DNA of 64,000 bases, from contig OX326958.1 in assembly GCA_946800325.1 (NCBI GenBank), positions 70,119,264-70,183,263 on the forward strand, read 5' to 3'. Each line of letters opens with the position of its first letter. Positions within the stretch are counted from its first letter, which is position 1. The position numbers were made by a program, and so were the translations under genes. Of this stretch, positions 51,344 through 61,868 are shown piece by piece. The notes beneath the pieces are model-generated. The model searched no databases. It was not told the origin of the DNA and saw only the letters and a list, made by a program, of their open reading frames with translations. This DNA comes from Luzula sylvatica (Eukaryota > Streptophyta > Magnoliopsida > Poales > Juncaceae).

Positions 51344-51560
51344 TTAAGGAGAGACACAACCTTTGATGCGTGGTGCTTGATCGTCTTCGACTTGTTGCTC
51401 CTCCATCCATCTTGTTTCGAATTTTGCGTAGAATTTCTCGATGCGTTTTCCATTCATCTTGAACGATTCATTCGTTTCATCGCTTCGAATCTCCACAACT
51501 CCAAATGGTGTGACATTGGTCACCAACAAATGGGTCGATCCAACGCGACCTTTGCTTCCT
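51344..51560 (-). pseudogene. Frameshifted relic of the pol (integrase) C-terminus
   Basis: One minus-strand frame contains KQRSRWIDPFV (about 51557-51525). The adjoining text continues in another frame as LVTNVTPFGVVEI, then ESFKMNGKRIEKFYAKF, down to a stop at 51344. The pattern of a W-x-x-PF segment, then a V-x-P-x-G-x-V-E-I strand, then F-K-x-N-G-x-R is the typical extreme C-terminal part of Athila/Tat-type pol after the integrase core. The frame change at about 51524-51530 shows it cannot be read as one protein. Nothing upstream resembles reverse transcriptase, RNase H or the integrase catalytic core. This is direct evidence that the element derives from an autonomous Ty3/Gypsy element by a large internal deletion. 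The start is approximate. Recognition rests on family knowledge and was not searched. Confidence 0.75.
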
Positions 51561-52040
51561 TTTGGAGTTGAACGTCTCGATCACCGATTTCGAATTCGCG
51601 TCCTTTGCCGGTGTCGTCTCCATCTTGTCGCATTTCTCGTGTCTTGGTCCCACCTTTGCGATTATTTTCTCGGGAATTCGTGGAGGTTGATCGAGGAGAT
51701 TCGGAGGAAACGCATCATTTGCCGATCTTGGAGAGGTAAGCATCTTGATCACATTGATTTTCGCATTATTGACTTCCTTTCCTTTCTTGAGATTAGATGG
51801 CCTAATATGATTTCATTGCTCACTAAAGAGTGGCATTTTCAAAAATTCGAAACAAGGTTAGCTTGTAATGAGAGAGAATGAAAAACATAAACCTTTGGAT
51901 GTGATGGAGAATTGGAATTCTTGGTTTATCTTGGAATGTACCAATTGAGCTTGAGCATGTAGTCCTTGCACCGTTGGTACGAGGGTTTGCCTCCCTCGCT
52001 AGCGCTCTCGTTTATGGTCTCGAGCTCGACCATGCCGATG
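51561..52040 (-). other. Spacer between gag-position ORF and pol relic, deletion scar region
   Basis: About 480 bp in which I see no recognisable domain. Short open frames exist on both strands (one plus-strand frame of 146 codons, 51441-51881, overlaps the relic), but none shows a retroelement motif. In an intact element 3 kb or more of pol would lie here, so the deletion junction must fall in or beside this stretch. Confidence 0.55.
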
Positions 52041-53183
52041 TTATCCTCCTTCAAAATTAAACGAAGCACTAACATGGATCGCTACTTTTCGACCGCCTCG
52101 AGATACTCCCTTTGAGATGTTGGAGATGAGAGAAATCGGCGCTTGTATCACTCGTTTTGCATATGTCGAAAGTGGCGTCAATATTTCCTCAATCTTGCTT
52201 CGAATTTTTCGAATTGCTTCATCGCTTGGAGTTTGATGAAGAGGAGTTGTGAGAGGCGTGAGTGTCTCAATTGTATTTGATTTCCTTGATAAATCTACAC
52301 AAGGCGAAATTCTATCATGAGAAGCATCATAGTTCTTAATTGAATTTAAATTGATGATATATGGAAAGAATTCACCTTGGAGAATTGTAGATTTCTCTTC
52401 TTGCTCATTTGATAATCGCTCGTTTTCATCGATTGGAGTGAGTTGAACCGTCGTTTGGAGAGTCGAATCCATTGACACCTTTTCTTTCTCAATGATCATT
52501 CCAATGCTTTCATCGAATTCCCCCATACTTGAACTCTTGTGATTTTCAATCTCCATGTTCTTCTCATTTGAATATTCTAACTCGAGACAAGTCACTCTTT
52601 GATCTAGATCATTGAGCGTGGATTGAATATTTCCGAGTCGTCGAGAGGTGGTTTTAATCTCTTGTTTGATTTCTTCAAAATCTTGTTTGATTTCATGTTT
52701 GATTTCTTGTTTGAATGTTTCCATGTTTTTATTGATACCTTGCAACATCTCCATTATCGTTTTCATGTCTTGATTTGGATCTTCGTTTTGGGATTGAAAT
52801 GGATGATCATGGCATTCAAATTCATGTTGAGGTTTGAGTTCGTTTTGAGAAGGTTCGTATATGGGGTTTGAGTACATGGGGTTTGAGTAATTATAGGTGG
52901 TTTCGGTATAGGATTGTGTCTCATAACCCCATGGGGATTCGTTTTCGTATTGGCGAGCTTCGTAGATGGGATTTTGATAAAGGGTCTCGGTGTGTGATTC
53001 ATCGTATTGATTTGAGGTGTAACATGAGAGCAAACCGAGCCTTCGTTCTTCTTTTCTTTCTTCCCATTCGTCGATATCTTGATTGATCATTTCTTTAAGC
53101 GTCATGTGTTTTGGATATCTTCTTGGAGTTCTTTCTTGAGTTATCAATTCTCCAAACGTTCTTGGTCTTTCTTGATGATCCAT
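52041..53183 (-). CDS. Gag-position ORF of a non-autonomous retrotransposon (380 aa)
   Basis: The only substantial intact ORF in the window. It starts 136 bp inside the primer-binding site, where gag normally begins. Visible parts: a basic/acidic N-terminus (residues 1-55, RTFGELITQERTPRRYP); a Tyr/Asn/Gln-rich low-complexity segment with repeated NPIYE/NPMY words (56-135); a strong heptad-like coiled coil rich in E, K and I (about 139-205, FKQEIKHEIKQDFEEIKQEI); an acidic Ser/Thr-rich part (210-300); and a basic C-terminus (322-370). I see no CCHC zinc knuckle, no protease DTG/DSG motif and no clear capsid fold, so it is not a normal full gag. It may be a gag N-terminus or a protein peculiar to non-autonomous relatives; multimerisation through the coiled coil is plausible. 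The start at 53183 is the first ATG after the primer-binding site in this frame. An ORF this long without stops fits a recently active family. Its codons 219-222 overlap a third copy of the AAGTATGGGGG motif (plus-strand 52520-52530). Confidence 0.75.
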   Translation of the reverse strand: MDHQERPRTFGELITQERTPRRYPKHMTLKEMINQDIDEWEERKEERRLGLLSCYTSNQYDESHTETLYQNPIYEARQYENESPWGYETQSYTETTYNYSNPMYSNPIYEPSQNELKPQHEFECHDHPFQSQNEDPNQDMKTIMEMLQGINKNMETFKQEIKHEIKQDFEEIKQEIKTTSRRLGNIQSTLNDLDQRVTCLELEYSNEKNMEIENHKSSSMGEFDESIGMIIEKEKVSMDSTLQTTVQLTPIDENERLSNEQEEKSTILQGEFFPYIINLNSIKNYDASHDRISPCVDLSRKSNTIETLTPLTTPLHQTPSDEAIRKIRSKIEEILTPLSTYAKRVIQAPISLISNISKGVSRGGRKVAIHVSASFNFEGG

Positions 53184-53319
53184 CTTGCTCTACTCCGTGT
53201 ACCTTGCAAAAATAGAAAATTTTCGAAATTAGTGAAATATCAAGTTCAAATGTATCAAATCTAATAGAAATATCACTCAAAATTGCACGTTTGATTCAAA
53301 ATTAGACTTAAACATTACT
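53184..53319 (-). other. Untranslated leader between primer-binding site and ORF
   Basis: 136 bp, AT-rich, without a motif I recognise. In retrotransposons the packaging and dimerisation signals of the genomic RNA often lie here, but nothing in the primary sequence proves it. Confidence 0.5.
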
Positions 53320-53336
53320 CCCCGGCAGCGGCGCCA
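53320..53336 (-). promoter_or_regulatory. Primer-binding site, tRNA-Asp type
   Basis: The minus strand reads TGGCGCCGCTGCCGGGG, two bases inside the right LTR. The 3' end of plant tRNA-Asp (..CCCCGGCAACGGCGCCA) is complementary to it except for one position (C where a perfect site has T). tRNA-Asp primers are typical of Athila/Tat-type elements. This fixes the element's orientation and makes the right LTR the 5' LTR. Confidence 0.9.
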
Positions 53337-53518
53337 TTTGATGAGCGGGCTTTTGGCGTGTAAAATTATCGTTGTATTCGAAAACCCGATTCAATCAACA
53401 AGTTGGAAAATATAGTTGTATAGTGGAAAATATGAAAGTTCGTTCCACGAGGAGTATATGCGTCAAATAATGAACCAAAACTAGATGAGAAATAACGAAG
53501 AAAACTCACAGAACATAG

Positions 53519-53858
53519 TCCGTTACAACGGAAGTGGGTTCCGTTACAACGGACTTGAGTGAAAATTCTGTCGCTAAAAGTGAGATGAACGTCCGTTACA
53601 ACGGAGGCAACTCCGTTATAACGCACTATACTTGTCCGTTATAACGAACAGTGGTTGCGTTGCAACGGATTGGTTAATCCGTTACAACGGACCGAGATGT
53701 CCGTTATAACGCACTTGTATTGATTCCTTTGAATAAAAATTCTGACTAGTCCGTTACAACGGAACTCTAGTTGCGTTACAACGGAAGTATAACCAACTGA
53801 ATATTAAAGGACCAACCGTCTAGTCCGTTGTAACGCAATGTGAGTCCGTTATAACGGA
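53519..53858. repeat. Twelve phased TCCGTTRYAACGGA dyads in the right LTR
   Basis: Same series as in the left LTR, shifted by 4906 bp, with starts from 53519 to 53845. The sixth member reads TGCGTTGCAACGGA here and TACGTTGCAACGGA in the left LTR, so the only LTR substitution I found falls inside a dyad. Because this is the 5' LTR, the cluster lies in the leader of the genomic RNA. Confidence 0.9.
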
Positions 53859-54516
53859 AGTAGTTCTGGAATTCTGATTTGAGATTTGAATTGGGAGCAG
53901 TTTGATGGTTTGTTTTGGATTCGAATTTAGAAGTAATTAAACTAAGTAACAAGCACTAAAATCACTCAAACAAACAAAGAAGATTTAGAGCAAAGAAAAA
54001 GAACTAAAGATTCGTTAAACCGAGAATTCTTTACACAACAAAATCCAATCAAACAACAATTAATCAAGTAATTGAAAAGGAGTACACCTAGTTGAGAAAG
54101 CCTCGAAGTGAAGCTCCTTGTCTCCTTGCCTCGCACCGAAAGATCCTTGCTCCTCGTCTCGAGAGTGATGGATTGTCCCGAAAGGATGAAGCTCCCTTGT
54201 CTCGGATCGCAATCACTTCGAAGAAACGCGGATCGAGTCACGGCACTTCTTCTCAAATCCACCGTAGGGAATAGCTCCTTGTCACGGCCCGATCTTCGAA
54301 GGATGAGAAGGATTCGTCGAAGGGATGAGCTCCCTTGTCTCGACTTGTCCTTGAGAGATTTTTCTTGATTGATCTTGAAGTATCTTGAAGGTTCTTGATT
54401 GTGCTTGGAAGTTCTTGAGAGGTTCTTGGAATTCTTGAGAGGGAGAGAGAAGAGAGAGAGAGAGAAAGTGCTCCGAAGAGCGGGAAGAAGGGCCCTCAAC
54501 TCGTGGCCCTCTTGGT

Positions 54517-54527
54517 CTTATTTATAG
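54517..54527 (-). promoter_or_regulatory. TATA box of the right (5') LTR
   Basis: CTATAAATAAG on the minus strand, about 410 bp from the outer LTR end. It is the likely promoter of the element's full-length RNA, with a start expected about 30 bp downstream (near 54490) ahead of a CT-rich leader. Confidence 0.7.
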
Positions 54528-54937
54528 CACTCACGGAGTCTTCTTATTGGTCACGAGTTGGTGGAGAGGATTGGGGGTAATGAAGTAATTTCCACCAAAG
54601 GTAGGTGGGAAGGATAAGGGCTAAGGATTGAGTGGTTTTCGTGTGGACTTTTGTGTAAGTCTTTACCATGATGATTGTTTGCCTCCCGTCTCATTCATGT
54701 ACCGAATATATCGGTACAATATATCGTTTTCATTCCTCTTGACGTGTTGGAGACAACTACACTTTCCAAATTCCCAGAATTTCCTTCTAAAACCTGTAAT
54801 TAATCAATAAAACACACTTAGTGAAGAAATATTCTTGTTATCTCAAATATGAACAATTGTATATATAAACTTGTGATTCAAAAGGGCTAAAATCCCCAAA
54901 TTAGATATCAAAAAGGTGCTTTATTTTCCTCGTATCA

Positions 54938-54942
54938 ATTGT
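54938..54942. repeat. Target-site duplication, right copy (ATTGT)
   Basis: Directly after the LTR end CGTATCA. The satellite resumes as ATTGTCCAATTGTAGG, exactly continuing the A monomer broken at 48432. Confidence 0.97.
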
Positions 54943-57900
54943 CCAATTGTAGGTTTCTCGATCTTTCTCCAAATGGCACGATTTTTATATCAAAATCGCT
55001 CGCCCCGGCGAGAGAAATACAGCAGCGCGAACGAATTTGGGAAATTATGTATTTTGAAACCGAATTAACAGAAAATACAGTTTTTTTGGTAATTTCATCA
55101 TGAATTATTGAATTTGAAGATTATCACATTGTAACATTCTCATACTTTCTCCAAATGGCACGATCTTCATATCAAAATCGCTCGCCTCGACGAGAGGAAT
55201 GCAGCAGCGTGGCCGAATTTCGAAAATTATGTATTTTGAGCCCGAATTAACAAAAAATACAATTTTTTTTGTAATTTCATCTTGAATTATTGAATGTGAA
55301 GATTGTCCAATTGTAGGTTTCTCAATCTTTCTCCAAATGGTACGATTTTTATATCAAAATCGCTCGCCCCGGCGAGAGAAATACAGCACCGCGAACGAAT
55401 TTGGGAAATTATGTAATTTGAAACCGAATTAACAGAAAATACAGTTTTTTTGGTAATTTCATCATGAATTATTGAATTTGAAGATTATCACATTGTAACT
55501 TTCTCATACTTTCTCCAAATGGCACGATCTTCATATCAAAATTGCTCGCCTCGACGAGTGGAATGCAGCAGCGCGGCCGAATTTCCAAAATTATGTATTT
55601 TGAGCCCGAATTAACAAAAAATACAGTTTTTTTTGTAATTTCATCTTGAATTATTGAATATGAAGATTGTCCAATTGTAGGTTTCTCAATCTTTCTCCAA
55701 ATGGCACGATTTTTATATCAAAATCGCTCGCCCCCGCGCGAGAAATACAGCAGCTCGAACGAATTTGGCAAATTATGTTTTTTGAAACCAAATTAACAGA
55801 AAATACAGTTTTTTTGGTAATTTCATCGTGAATTCTTGAATTTGAAGATTATCACATTATAACCTTCTCATACTTTCTCCAAATGGCACGATCTTCATAT
55901 CAAAATAGCTCGCCTCGACGAGAGGAAGGCAGCAGCGCGGCCGAATTTCGAAAATTATGTATTTTGAGCCCGAATAAACAAAAAATACAGTTTTTTTTGT
56001 AATTTCATCTTGAATTATTGAATATGAAGATTGTCCAATTGTAGGTTTCTCAATCTTGCTCCAAATGGCACGATTTTTATATCAAAATCGCTCGCCCCGG
56101 CGAGAGAAATATAGCAGCGTGAACGAATTTGGGAAATTATGTATTTTGAAACCGAATTAACAGAAAATACATTTGGTAATTTCATCATGAATTATTGAAT
56201 TTGAAGATTATCACATTGTAACTTTCTCATACTTTCTCCAAATGGCACGATCTTCATATCAAAATCGCTCGCCTCGACGAGAGGAATACAGCATCGCGGC
56301 CGAATTTCGAAAATTATGTATTTTGAGCCCGAATTAACAAAAAATACAGTTTTTTTTTTGTAATTTCATCTTGAATTATTGAATATGAAGATTGTCCAAT
56401 TGTAGGTTTCTCAATCTTTCTCCAAATGGCACGATTTTTATATCAAAATTGCTCGCCCCCGCGTGAGAAATACAACAACGCGAACGAATTTGGGAAATTA
56501 TGTTTTTTGAAACCGAATTAACAGAAAATACAGTTTTTTTGGTAATTTCATCATGAATTATTGAATTTGAAGATTATCACATTGTAACTTTCTCATACTT
56601 TCTCCAAATGGCACGATCTTCATATCAAAATCGCTCGCATCGACGAGAGGAATGCAGCAACGCGGCCGAATTTCGAAAATTATGTATTTTGAGCCCGAAT
56701 TAAAAAAAAAATACAGTTTTTTTTGTAATTTCATCTTGAATTATTGAATATGAAGATTGTCCAATTGTAGGTTTCTCAATCTTTCTCCAAATGGCACGAT
56801 TTTTATATCAAAATTGCTCGCCCCCGCGCGAGAAATACAGCAACGCGAACGAATTTGGGAAATTATGTTTTTTGAAACCGAATTAACAGAAAATACAGTT
56901 TTTTTGGTAATTTCATCATTAATTATTGAATTTGAAGATTATCACATTGTAACTTTCTCATACTTTCTCCAAATGGCACGATCTTCATATCAAAATCGCT
57001 CGCCTCGACGAGAGGAATGCAGCAACGCGGCCGAATTTCGAAAATTATATATTTTGAGGCCGAATTAACAAAAAATACAGTTTTTTTTGTAATTTCATCT
57101 TGAATTATTGAATATGAAGATTGTCAAAATTGTAGGATTCTCAATCTTTCTCCAAATGGCACGATTTTTATATCAAAATTGCTCGCCCCCGCGCGAGAAA
57201 TACAGCAACGCGAACGAATTTGGGAAATTATGCATTTTGAAACCGAATTAATAGAAAATACAGTTTTTTTGGTAATTTCATCATGAATTATTGAATTTGA
57301 AGATTATCACATTGTAACTTTCTCATACTTTCTCCAAATGGCACGATCTTCATATCAAAATCGCTCGCCTCGACGAGAGGAATGCAGCAGCACGGCAGAA
57401 TTTCGAAAATTATGTATTTTGAGACCGAATTAACAAAAAATACAGTTTTTTTTGTAATTTTATCTTGAATTATTGAATATGGAGATTGTCCAATTGTAGG
57501 TTTCTCAATCTTTCTCCAAATGGCACGATTTTTATATCAAAATCGCTCGCCCCGGCGAGAGAAATACAGCAGCGCGAACGAATTTGGGAAATTATGTATT
57601 TTGAAACCGAATTAACAGAAAATACAGTTTTTTTGGTAATTTCATCATGAATTATTGAATTTGAAGATTATCACATTGTAACATTCTCATACTTTCTCCA
57701 AATGGCACGATCTTCATATCAAAATCGCTCGCCTCGACGAGAGGAATGCAGCAGCGCGGCCGAATTTCGAAAATTATGTATTTTGAGCCCGAATTAACAA
57801 AAAATACAGTTTTTTTTGGAATTTCATCTTGAATTATTGAATATGAAGATTGTCCAATTGTAGGTTTCTCAATCTTTCTCCAAATGGCACGATTTTTATA

Positions 57901-58069
57901 TCAAAATTGCTCGCCCCCGCGAGAGAAATACAGCAGTGTGTACGAATTTGGGAAATTATGTATTTTGAAACCGAATTAACAGAAAATACAGTTTTTTTGG
58001 TAATTTCATCATGAATTATTGAATTTGAAGATTATCACATTGTAACTTTCTCGTACTTTCTCCAAATGG

Positions 58070-61000
58070 CACGATCTTCATGTCAAAATTGCTCGCCTCG
58101 ACGAGAGGAATACAGCATCGCGTCCGAATTTCGAAAATTATGTATTTTGAGCCCGAATTAACAAAAAATACAGTTTTTTTTTGTAATTTCATCTTGAATT
58201 ATTGAATATGAAGATTGTCCAATTGTAGGTTTCTCAATCTTTCTCCAAATGGCACGATTTTATATCAAAATCGCTCGCCCCGGGGAGAGAAATACAGGAG
58301 CGCGAACGAATTTGGGAAATTATGTATTTTGAAACCGAATTAACAGAAAATACAGTTTTTTTGGTAATTTCATCATGAATTATTGAATTTGAAGATTATC
58401 ACATTGTAACATTCTCATACTTTCTCCAAATGGCACGATCTTCATATCAAAATCGCTCGCCTCGACGAGAGGAATGCAGCAGCGCGGCCGAATTTCGAAA
58501 ATTATGTATTTTGAGCCCGAATTAACAAAAAATACAGGTTTTTTTGTAATTTCATCTTGAATTATTGAATATGAAGATTGTCCAATTGTAGGTTTCTCAA
58601 TCTTTCTCCAAATGGCACGATTTTTATATCAAAATCGCTCGGCCCGGCGAGAGAAATACAGGAGCGCGAACGAATTTGGGAAATTATGTATTTTGAAACC
58701 GAATTAACAGAAAATACAGTTTTTTTGGTAATTTCATCATGAATTATTGAATTTGAAGATTATCACATTGTAACTTTCTCATACTTTCTCCAAATGGCAC
58801 GATCTTCATATCAAAATCGCTCGCCTCGACGAGAGAAATGCAGCGTCGCTGCCGAATTTCGAAAATTATGTATTTTGAGCCCGAATAAACAAAAAATACA
58901 GTTTTTTTTGTAATTTCATCTTGAATTATTGAATATGAAGATTGTCCAATTGTAGGTTTCTCAATCTTTCTCCAAATGGCACGATTTTTATATCAAAATT
59001 GCTCGCCCCCGCGAGAGAAATACAGCAGCGTGTACGAATTTGGGAAATTATGTATTTTGAAACCGAATTAACAGAAAATACAGTTTTTTTGGTAATTTCA
59101 TCATGAATTATTGAATTTGAAGATTATCACATTGTAACTTTCTTGTACTTTCTCCAAATGGCACGATCTTCATGTCAAAATTGCTCGCCTCGACGAGAGG
59201 AATGCAGCTTCGCGGCCGAATTTCGAAAATTATGTATTTTGAGCCCGAATTAACAAAAAATACAGGTTTTTTAGTAATTTCATCTTGAATTATTGAATAT
59301 GAAGATTGTCCAATTGTAGGTTTCTCAATCTTTCTCCAAATGGCACGATTTTTATATCAAAATCGCTCGCCCCGGGGAGAGAAATACAGCAGCGCGAACG
59401 AATTTGGGAAATTATGTATTTTGAAACCGAATTAACAGAAAATACAGTTTTTTTGGTAATTTCATCATGAATTATTGAATTTCAAGATTATCACATTGTA
59501 ACATTCTCATACTTTCTCCAAATGGCACGATCTTCATATCAAAATCGCTCGCCTCGACGAGAGGAATCCAGCAGCGCGGCCGAATTTCGAAAATTATGTA
59601 TTTTGAGCCCGAATTAACAAAAAATACAGTTTTTTTTGGAATTTCATCTTGAATTATTGAATATGAAGATTGTCCAATTGTAGGTTTCTCAATCTTTCTC
59701 CAAATGGCACGATTTTTATATCAAAATTGCTCGCCCCCGCGCGAGAAATACAGCCACGCGAACGAATTTGGGAAATTATGTATTTTGAAACCGAATTAAC
59801 AGAAAATACAGTTTTTTTGGTAATTTCATCATGAATTATTGAATTTGAAGATTATCACATTGTAACTTTCTCGTACTTTCTCCAAATGGCACGATCTTCA
59901 TGTCAAAATTGCTCGCCTCGACGAGAGGAATACAGCATCGCGGCCGAATTTCGAAAATTATGTATTTTGAGCCCGAATTAACAAAAAATACAGTTTTTTT
60001 TTGTAATTTCATCTTGAATTATTGAATATGAAGATTGTCCAATTGTAGGTTTCTCAATCTTTCTCCAAATGGCACGATTTTATATCAAAATCGCTCTCCC
60101 CGGGGAGAGAAATACAGGAGCGCGAACGAATTTGGGAAATTATGTATTTTGAAACCGAATTAACAGAAAATACAGTTTTTTTGGTAATTTCATCATGAAT
60201 TATTGAATTTGAAGATTATCACATTGTAACATTCTCATACTTTCTCCAAATGGCACGATCTTCATATCAAAATCGCTCGCCTCGACGAGAGGAATGCAGC
60301 AGCGCGGCCGAATTTCGAAAATTATGTATTTTGAGCCCGAATTAACAAAAAATACAGGTTTTTTTGTAATTTCATCTTGAATTATTGAATATGAAGATTG
60401 TCCAATTGTAGGTTTCTCAATCTTTCTCCAAATGGCACGATTTTTATATCAAAATCGCTCGGCCCGGCGAGAGAAATACAGGAGCGCGAACGAATTTGGG
60501 AAATTATGTATTTTGAAACCGAATTAACAGAAAATACAGTTTTTTTGGTAATTTCATCATAAATTATTGAATTTGAAGATTATCACATTGTAACTTTCTC
60601 ATACTTTCTCCAAATGGCACGATCTTCATATCAAAATCGCTCGCCTCGACGAGAGAAATGCAGCGTCGCGGCCGAATTTCGAAAATTATGTATTTTGAGC
60701 CCGAATAAACAAAAAATACAGTTTTTTTTGTAATTTCATCTTGAATTATTGAATATGAAGATTGTCCAATTGTAGGTTTCTCAATCTTTCTCCAAATGGC
60801 ACGATTTTTATATCAAAATTGCTCGCCCCCGCGAGAGAAATACAGCAGCGTGTACGAATTTGGGAAATTATGTATTTTGAAACCGAATTAACAGAAAATA
60901 CAGTTTTTTTGGTAATTTCATCATGAATTATTGAATTTGAAGATTATCACATTGTAACTTTCTTGTACTTTCTCCAAATGGCACGATCTTCATGTCAAAA

Positions 61001-61700
61001 TTGCTCGCCTCGACGAGAGGAATGCAGCTTCGCGGCCGAATTTCGAAAATTATGTATTTTGAGCCCGAATTAACAAAAAATACAGGTTTTTTAGTAATTT
61101 CATCTTGAATTATTGAATATGAAGATTGTCCAATTGTAGGTTTCTCAATCTTTCTCCAAATGGCACGATTTTTATATCAAAATCGCTCGCCCCGGCGAGA
61201 GAAATACAGCAGCGTGAACGAATTTGGGAAATTATGTATTTTGAAACCGAATTAACAGAAAATACAGTTTTTTTGGTAATTTCATCATGAATTATTGAAT
61301 TTCAAGATTATCACATTGTAACATTCTCATACTTTCTCCAAATGGCACGATCTTCATATCAAAATCGCTCGCCTAGACGAGAGGAATGCAGCAGCGCGGC
61401 CGAATTTCGAAAATTATGTATTTTGAGCCCGAATTAACAAAAAATACAGTTTTTTTTGGAATTTCATCTTGAATTATTGAATATGAAGATTGTCCAATTG
61501 TAGGTTTCTCAATCTTTCTCCAAATGGCACGATTTTTATATCAAAATTGCTCGCCCCCGCGCGAGAAATACAGCCACGCGAACGAATTTGGGAAATTATG
61601 TATTTTGAAACCGAATTAACAGAAAATACAGTTTTTTTGGTAATTTCATCATGAATTATTGAATTTGAAGATTATCACATTGTAACATTCTCATACTTTC
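58070..61700 (+). repeat. Tandem pair of 1820-bp (5-dimer) higher-order units, right segment
   Basis: Lag 1820 bp: a shortened GATTTTATATC with CCGGGGAGAG (near 58256 and 60076), CTCGGCCCGGCGAG (near 58639 and 60459), CAGCGTCGC (58841 and 60661), TTTCAAGATTATC (59480 and 61300) and ACAGGTTTTTTAGTAAT (near 59263 and 61083). Confidence 0.85.
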
Positions 61701-61868
61701 TCCAAATGGCACGATCTTCATATCAAAATCGCTCGCCTCGACGAGAGAAATGCAGCCGCGCGGCCGAATTTCGAAAATTATGTATTTTGAGCCCGAATAA
61801 ACAAAAAATACAGTTTTTTTGGTAATTTCATAATGAATTATTGAATTTGAGGATTATCACATTGTAAC
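61687..61868 (+). repeat. A/B hybrid monomer breaking the dimer register (first)
   Basis: A 182-bp monomer with an A-type head and middle (GATCTTCAT, CCTCGACGAG, GAGCCCGAATAAAC) that switches at the T run to a B-type tail (TTTTTTTGGTAATTTCATAATG, TTATCACATTGTAAC). It is followed at 61869 by another A monomer instead of a B, so exactly one monomer has been lost. This is the signature of unequal crossover between A and B at the T tract. Confidence 0.92.

Larger units (their letters stand above)
48433..54937 (-). mobile_element. Complete young non-autonomous Ty3/Gypsy-type LTR retrotransposon
   Basis: 6505 bp: LTR 48433-50032, internal 50033-53338, LTR 53339-54937, flanked by a perfect 5-bp target duplication. 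Orientation is minus, because the primer-binding site lies inside the right LTR and the polypurine tract inside the left LTR. The internal part carries only a gag-position ORF and a broken pol C-terminus; protease, reverse transcriptase, RNase H and the integrase core are absent. Size and content suit a large internally deleted derivative (LARD-like) of the Athila/Tat group, mobilised by proteins of an autonomous relative. The LTRs differ, as far as I can see, by one substitution and one indel, so the insertion is recent. It sits inside a satellite A monomer. Confidence 0.95.
53339..54937 (-). mobile_element. 5' LTR (right copy) of the complete element
   Basis: 1599 bp, equal to the left LTR apart from G at 53657 (dyad 6) and one A fewer in the ACTCAAACAAAC stretch near 53967. 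It lies next to the primer-binding site and would carry the promoter used for the genomic RNA. The twelve-dyad cluster is at 53519-53858. Confidence 0.97.

Noticed and set aside
51441..51881. 146-codon plus-strand frame in the complete element
   Set aside because: It is antisense to the pol relic, which carries recognisable motifs on the other strand. No domain seen.
52623..53264. Plus- and minus-strand frames of 60-86 codons overlapping the 380-codon ORF
   Set aside because: Shadow frames of the minus-strand ORF, with skewed composition mirroring its Glu/Lys codons.
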